A DNA stretch of 38,758 bases from an uncultured Clostridia bacterium. GTDB lineage: Bacteria > Bacillota > Clostridia > Oscillospirales > CAG-272. The position numbers and the translations under genes were made by a program. Below are positions 36,725 through 38,758 of the stretch, in pieces. The notes under the pieces were generated by a model. The model was not told the DNA's origin, searched no databases, and saw only the letters and a list, made by a program, of their open reading frames with translations. Positions within the stretch are counted from its first letter, which is position 1, and each line of letters starts with the position of its first letter. The stretch covers positions 1-38,758 of the forward strand of contig CAJGCM010000008.1 in NCBI GenBank assembly GCA_904501765.1, written 5' to 3'.

Positions 36725-38398
36725 TCAGTAAATATACACGCCATTCGTGATAGACTGCGGCGGAGCGGCTGCCACGAAGGGATCTAAGATATCAGAAACG
36801 ATTTCGGCGGCTACAAAAGCCTTGAAAGTGTCCGTTTTTCTGCTTTTAGGTTCGATCTTGCCATAGGTCATGTTACCCGCGTTGCTCACTATTGTTTTGG
36901 CATTATTGCACATCCATCTCATGCAAGGATTATCTCCCCAGACGAACCTGTGAGCGACGAAGCCCGCTGTGATGATAGGTATGTGCCTCATTTCGTCTCT
37001 TGGCCGAATCAGCTTGATATTTCCGTAGTCCTTGTCGGCCGAGAAATTGATGTCAAGCAGTGCGTTCCGCATGAGCGTATACCGATAGTCGTCGATGCCG
37101 ACCCTCATGAGCTGCGATTGTCGCTTTGCTGCTTCCATTGCGAGCCATACAGCAGGCAGCTCGGGCGGGATCTGAGGCGAGTCAACGAAGGTGAGCAGCC
37201 CTCTAGTTTCCCACTCGTCCAGCGGAGCTTTGATTCTGTGCAGATCTGCCGATTCTCGACACACCCATGTATGAGAGAGCCATATATCTTTGTCCTCGAC
37301 CCTCCAAAGCAGGCCCGCTCCAAGGAAGTCTGTTGTCTTCATGTAGTCAATGCCGCCTACGCAGGGCCGCTTGATGAGCTGGTTTTCTGGTATCGTCTGA
37401 TTGGTCGCTAAGATGTTATCCCACGACGTCACGCCATTCTCTCTTGCCCTTGGCGGGCGGTTCATTCGCTTTGTGATAAAGGCGGTGTTCGCTACCGGGT
37501 TCTGCTTGTATTCGGCATGCTCGAGCCTTAGCTGCTGCATGAGATCCGGCAGATATCTGAGGGATGGGTTTGCCTTATGCCAGCACGCCTCGTCATCGAC
37601 TTCTTTGATGTCGTCGAGCCTGCAGATGAAAGGCAGTTGTCCATTGTCGGGGATATCTCCATCAAGGATCTTGGTACAGATGTCGATGAGGTCGTCAAGC
37701 GGCCCGCCTCTGACGTCTCCGTCGGTGCTGGTGATCGTTTGACGCGGTCTCGATTTTTTGCCGAGACCTGTTTTTGCAACGGTTATCAGCTTGTAGTTCT
37801 CATAGGCGTGATATTCGTCGAAGTCAACCTTGCCGGGGCGAGCGCCGTCTTTTGTCTTTGGATTCGACGTGCAGAAAGTAAATTCCGACTTTGTGTCGGT
37901 ATTTACGATCAGCTCTTTTGTCCAGTAAAAATGCCTGGACATTTTTTTCTTGTTGTCTTCGAGCACGTTGTAAACATCTTTGAAGCTCTGCTTTGCCTGA
38001 TCTTCGCTCGTCGCGAAAAGATTTATGTGATACTCCTTGATCCCGTTTGTGCTGGTGAGCAGGCAGAAGTCCTCGAAGGCCAGATATCCATTTTTCCCGG
38101 CTCCACGACCCACGAAGATCACTGCGATCGGGAATCGCAGAGAGCCGTCCGGACAGTATGTGCAGTTGTGCAGCGCGAACAGAAATTTCTCCCACTCGAA
38201 AAGCTTGTATGGGAAGTATTTCTGATAGCTCAGATATTTTTGGAGTTGGTCCTCGTCGACGTAAAGATTTTCGTTGACGAAGATCTGCTCAACGAAGTTA
38301 CAGAGCTGATACTGCTCTTTGCACGCAGGGTACTTGTTGCTCCGAACCAGCCGGATATACTCATCGATCTCTCGGCATCCGGTTCTACAGTTCGTCAT
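36725..38398 (-). CDS. terL: Terminase large subunit
   Basis: 557 aa. Walker A-type loop GRGAGKNG at 97-104, Walker B VDFDE at 191-195, coupling segment TITSTDGDVRGGPLDDLIDI near 217-236, and the nuclease domain with acidic GGIDYMKTTDFLGAG in the second half. Packaging motor of the Terminase_1 (HK97-like) family. ATG 38398 overlaps terS by 14 nt. Confidence 0.93.
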   Translation of the reverse strand: MTNCRTGCREIDEYIRLVRSNKYPACKEQYQLCNFVEQIFVNENLYVDEDQLQKYLSYQKYFPYKLFEWEKFLFALHNCTYCPDGSLRFPIAVIFVGRGAGKNGYLAFEDFCLLTSTNGIKEYHINLFATSEDQAKQSFKDVYNVLEDNKKKMSRHFYWTKELIVNTDTKSEFTFCTSNPKTKDGARPGKVDFDEYHAYENYKLITVAKTGLGKKSRPRQTITSTDGDVRGGPLDDLIDICTKILDGDIPDNGQLPFICRLDDIKEVDDEACWHKANPSLRYLPDLMQQLRLEHAEYKQNPVANTAFITKRMNRPPRARENGVTSWDNILATNQTIPENQLIKRPCVGGIDYMKTTDFLGAGLLWRVEDKDIWLSHTWVCRESADLHRIKAPLDEWETRGLLTFVDSPQIPPELPAVWLAMEAAKRQSQLMRVGIDDYRYTLMRNALLDINFSADKDYGNIKLIRPRDEMRHIPIITAGFVAHRFVWGDNPCMRWMCNNAKTIVSNAGNMTYGKIEPKSRKTDTFKAFVAAEIVSDILDPFVAAAPPQSITNGVYIY

Positions 38399-38693
38399 CT
38401 TCGCCGTCGATTACCGTCGAGGGTGCGATCTCGAGCTGTTTGAGGATCGCGAGCTTCTGCTTGTTGTAGAGCATTGCCAGCTTTACCGACGGATTCTCCC
38501 GCTTGTACGCCTTGCCCTGGGCAGAGATAGCATCGATCATGATTCCATTCTTCTTGATGTCAGTCTGCATCTTCTTCTCCTGCACGAAGTAGAAGATATA
38601 ATCATCGATCAAGCCTCTGTTGAGCTCGATATCAGCACCGTGCTCGGTGAGCTGCTCGATCAGTGACTTTTTGACAGCTGATGCACTCGGCAT
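38385..38693 (-). CDS. terS: Terminase small subunit (P27 family)
   Basis: 102 aa. NRGLIDDYIFYFVQEKKMQT, KKNGIMIDAISAQGKAYKRE and NPSVKLAMLYNKQKLAIL are the P27-family terS pattern. It recognises the packaging site and loads terL. ATG 38693 follows GGAGG by 9 nt. First structural gene of the late operon. Confidence 0.9.
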   Translation of the reverse strand: MPSASAVKKSLIEQLTEHGADIELNRGLIDDYIFYFVQEKKMQTDIKKNGIMIDAISAQGKAYKRENPSVKLAMLYNKQKLAILKQLEIAPSTVIDGEDDEL

Positions 38694-38758
38694 ATCGTCC
38701 GCCCTCCTTCCGGCGATAAATTCTCCTCACGCGTGCGCGAAGATCTCCTTTGTCTTGA
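38694..38758. other. Candidate cos/packaging region (right half)
   Basis: Leader of terS, containing AAGGAGGGCGG on the minus strand and further GA-rich segments. With 1-49 it would form the HNH-terS gap of a circular genome. Confidence 0.4.

Noticed and set aside
37577..38443. Plus-strand open frame of 288 aa
   Set aside because: Antisense to terL, whose motifs are clear; no ribosome site.

Overview
The window looks like one complete temperate siphophage genome of about 38.8 kb, cut open at an arbitrary point. The left end carries an HNH endonuclease gene (50-364, minus strand) and the right end carries terS (38385-38693, minus strand). In HK97-like phages of Firmicutes these two genes are neighbours, and joining the window ends puts them 114 bp apart in the same orientation. 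Strong AGGAGG ribosome sites, consensus sigma-A promoters, XkdX, a Gp37-like tail protein, PcfJ/PcfK-like genes and an NlpC/P60-type lysin point to a Clostridia host, possibly a gut Ruminococcus-like organism. The host assignment is inference.

Layout. (1) About 0.05-0.8 kb: HNH gene and an ArpU/sigma-like regulator, with a candidate late promoter between them. (2) About 0.8-15.8 kb, read leftward: the early region. It runs from a Cro-like gene through many small genes, PcfK/AcrIIA9-like and PcfJ-like proteins, a DUF3102/coiled-coil protein, a SANT/Myb-like protein whose frame breaks in a G7 tract, a methylase-like protein, two tandem tyrosine recombinases, a cluster of small zinc-ribbon proteins, a diversity-generating retroelement (DGR) target gene and an HUH Rep. 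(3) 15.8-18.5 kb, rightward: the lysogeny module (XRE repressor, membrane-anchored DEDDh exonuclease, integrase). It starts at a switch region whose operator fills the spacer of a consensus promoter. (4) 18.5-19.0 kb: attP, whose core is the 3' end of a tmRNA or tRNA gene, followed by terminators and a possible small RNA gene. (5) 19.0-38.7 kb, leftward: the late operon, in transcription order terS, terL, portal, ClpP-type protease, major capsid, head-tail genes, major tail protein, G/GT chaperones, tape measure, Dit, tail protein, holin, receptor-binding fibre, DGR cassette, XkdX and endolysin.

The outstanding system is a DGR. Its order is target 1 (21794-23182), avd (21356-21754), template repeat TR (21211-21329) and reverse transcriptase (19978-21045). 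Two genes end in variable repeats copied from this one TR. VR1 is the C-terminus of the tail fibre beside the cassette; it differs from TR at 11 of 119 positions, all adenines of TR. VR2 (2259-2353) lies about 19 kb away in an early-region gene; it differs at 10 of 95 positions, nine of them adenines. Both VRs have a GC-rich hairpin about 30-33 nt downstream, which the TR lacks. So a late-operon retroelement appears to diversify both a virion fibre and a protein of the early region.

Other notable points are a probable -1 frameshift that extends the major capsid protein, a canonical A AAA AAC frameshift for the tail chaperones, two homopolymer-associated frame breaks, an HUH Rep as the only recognisable replication protein, and three tyrosine recombinases in one phage.
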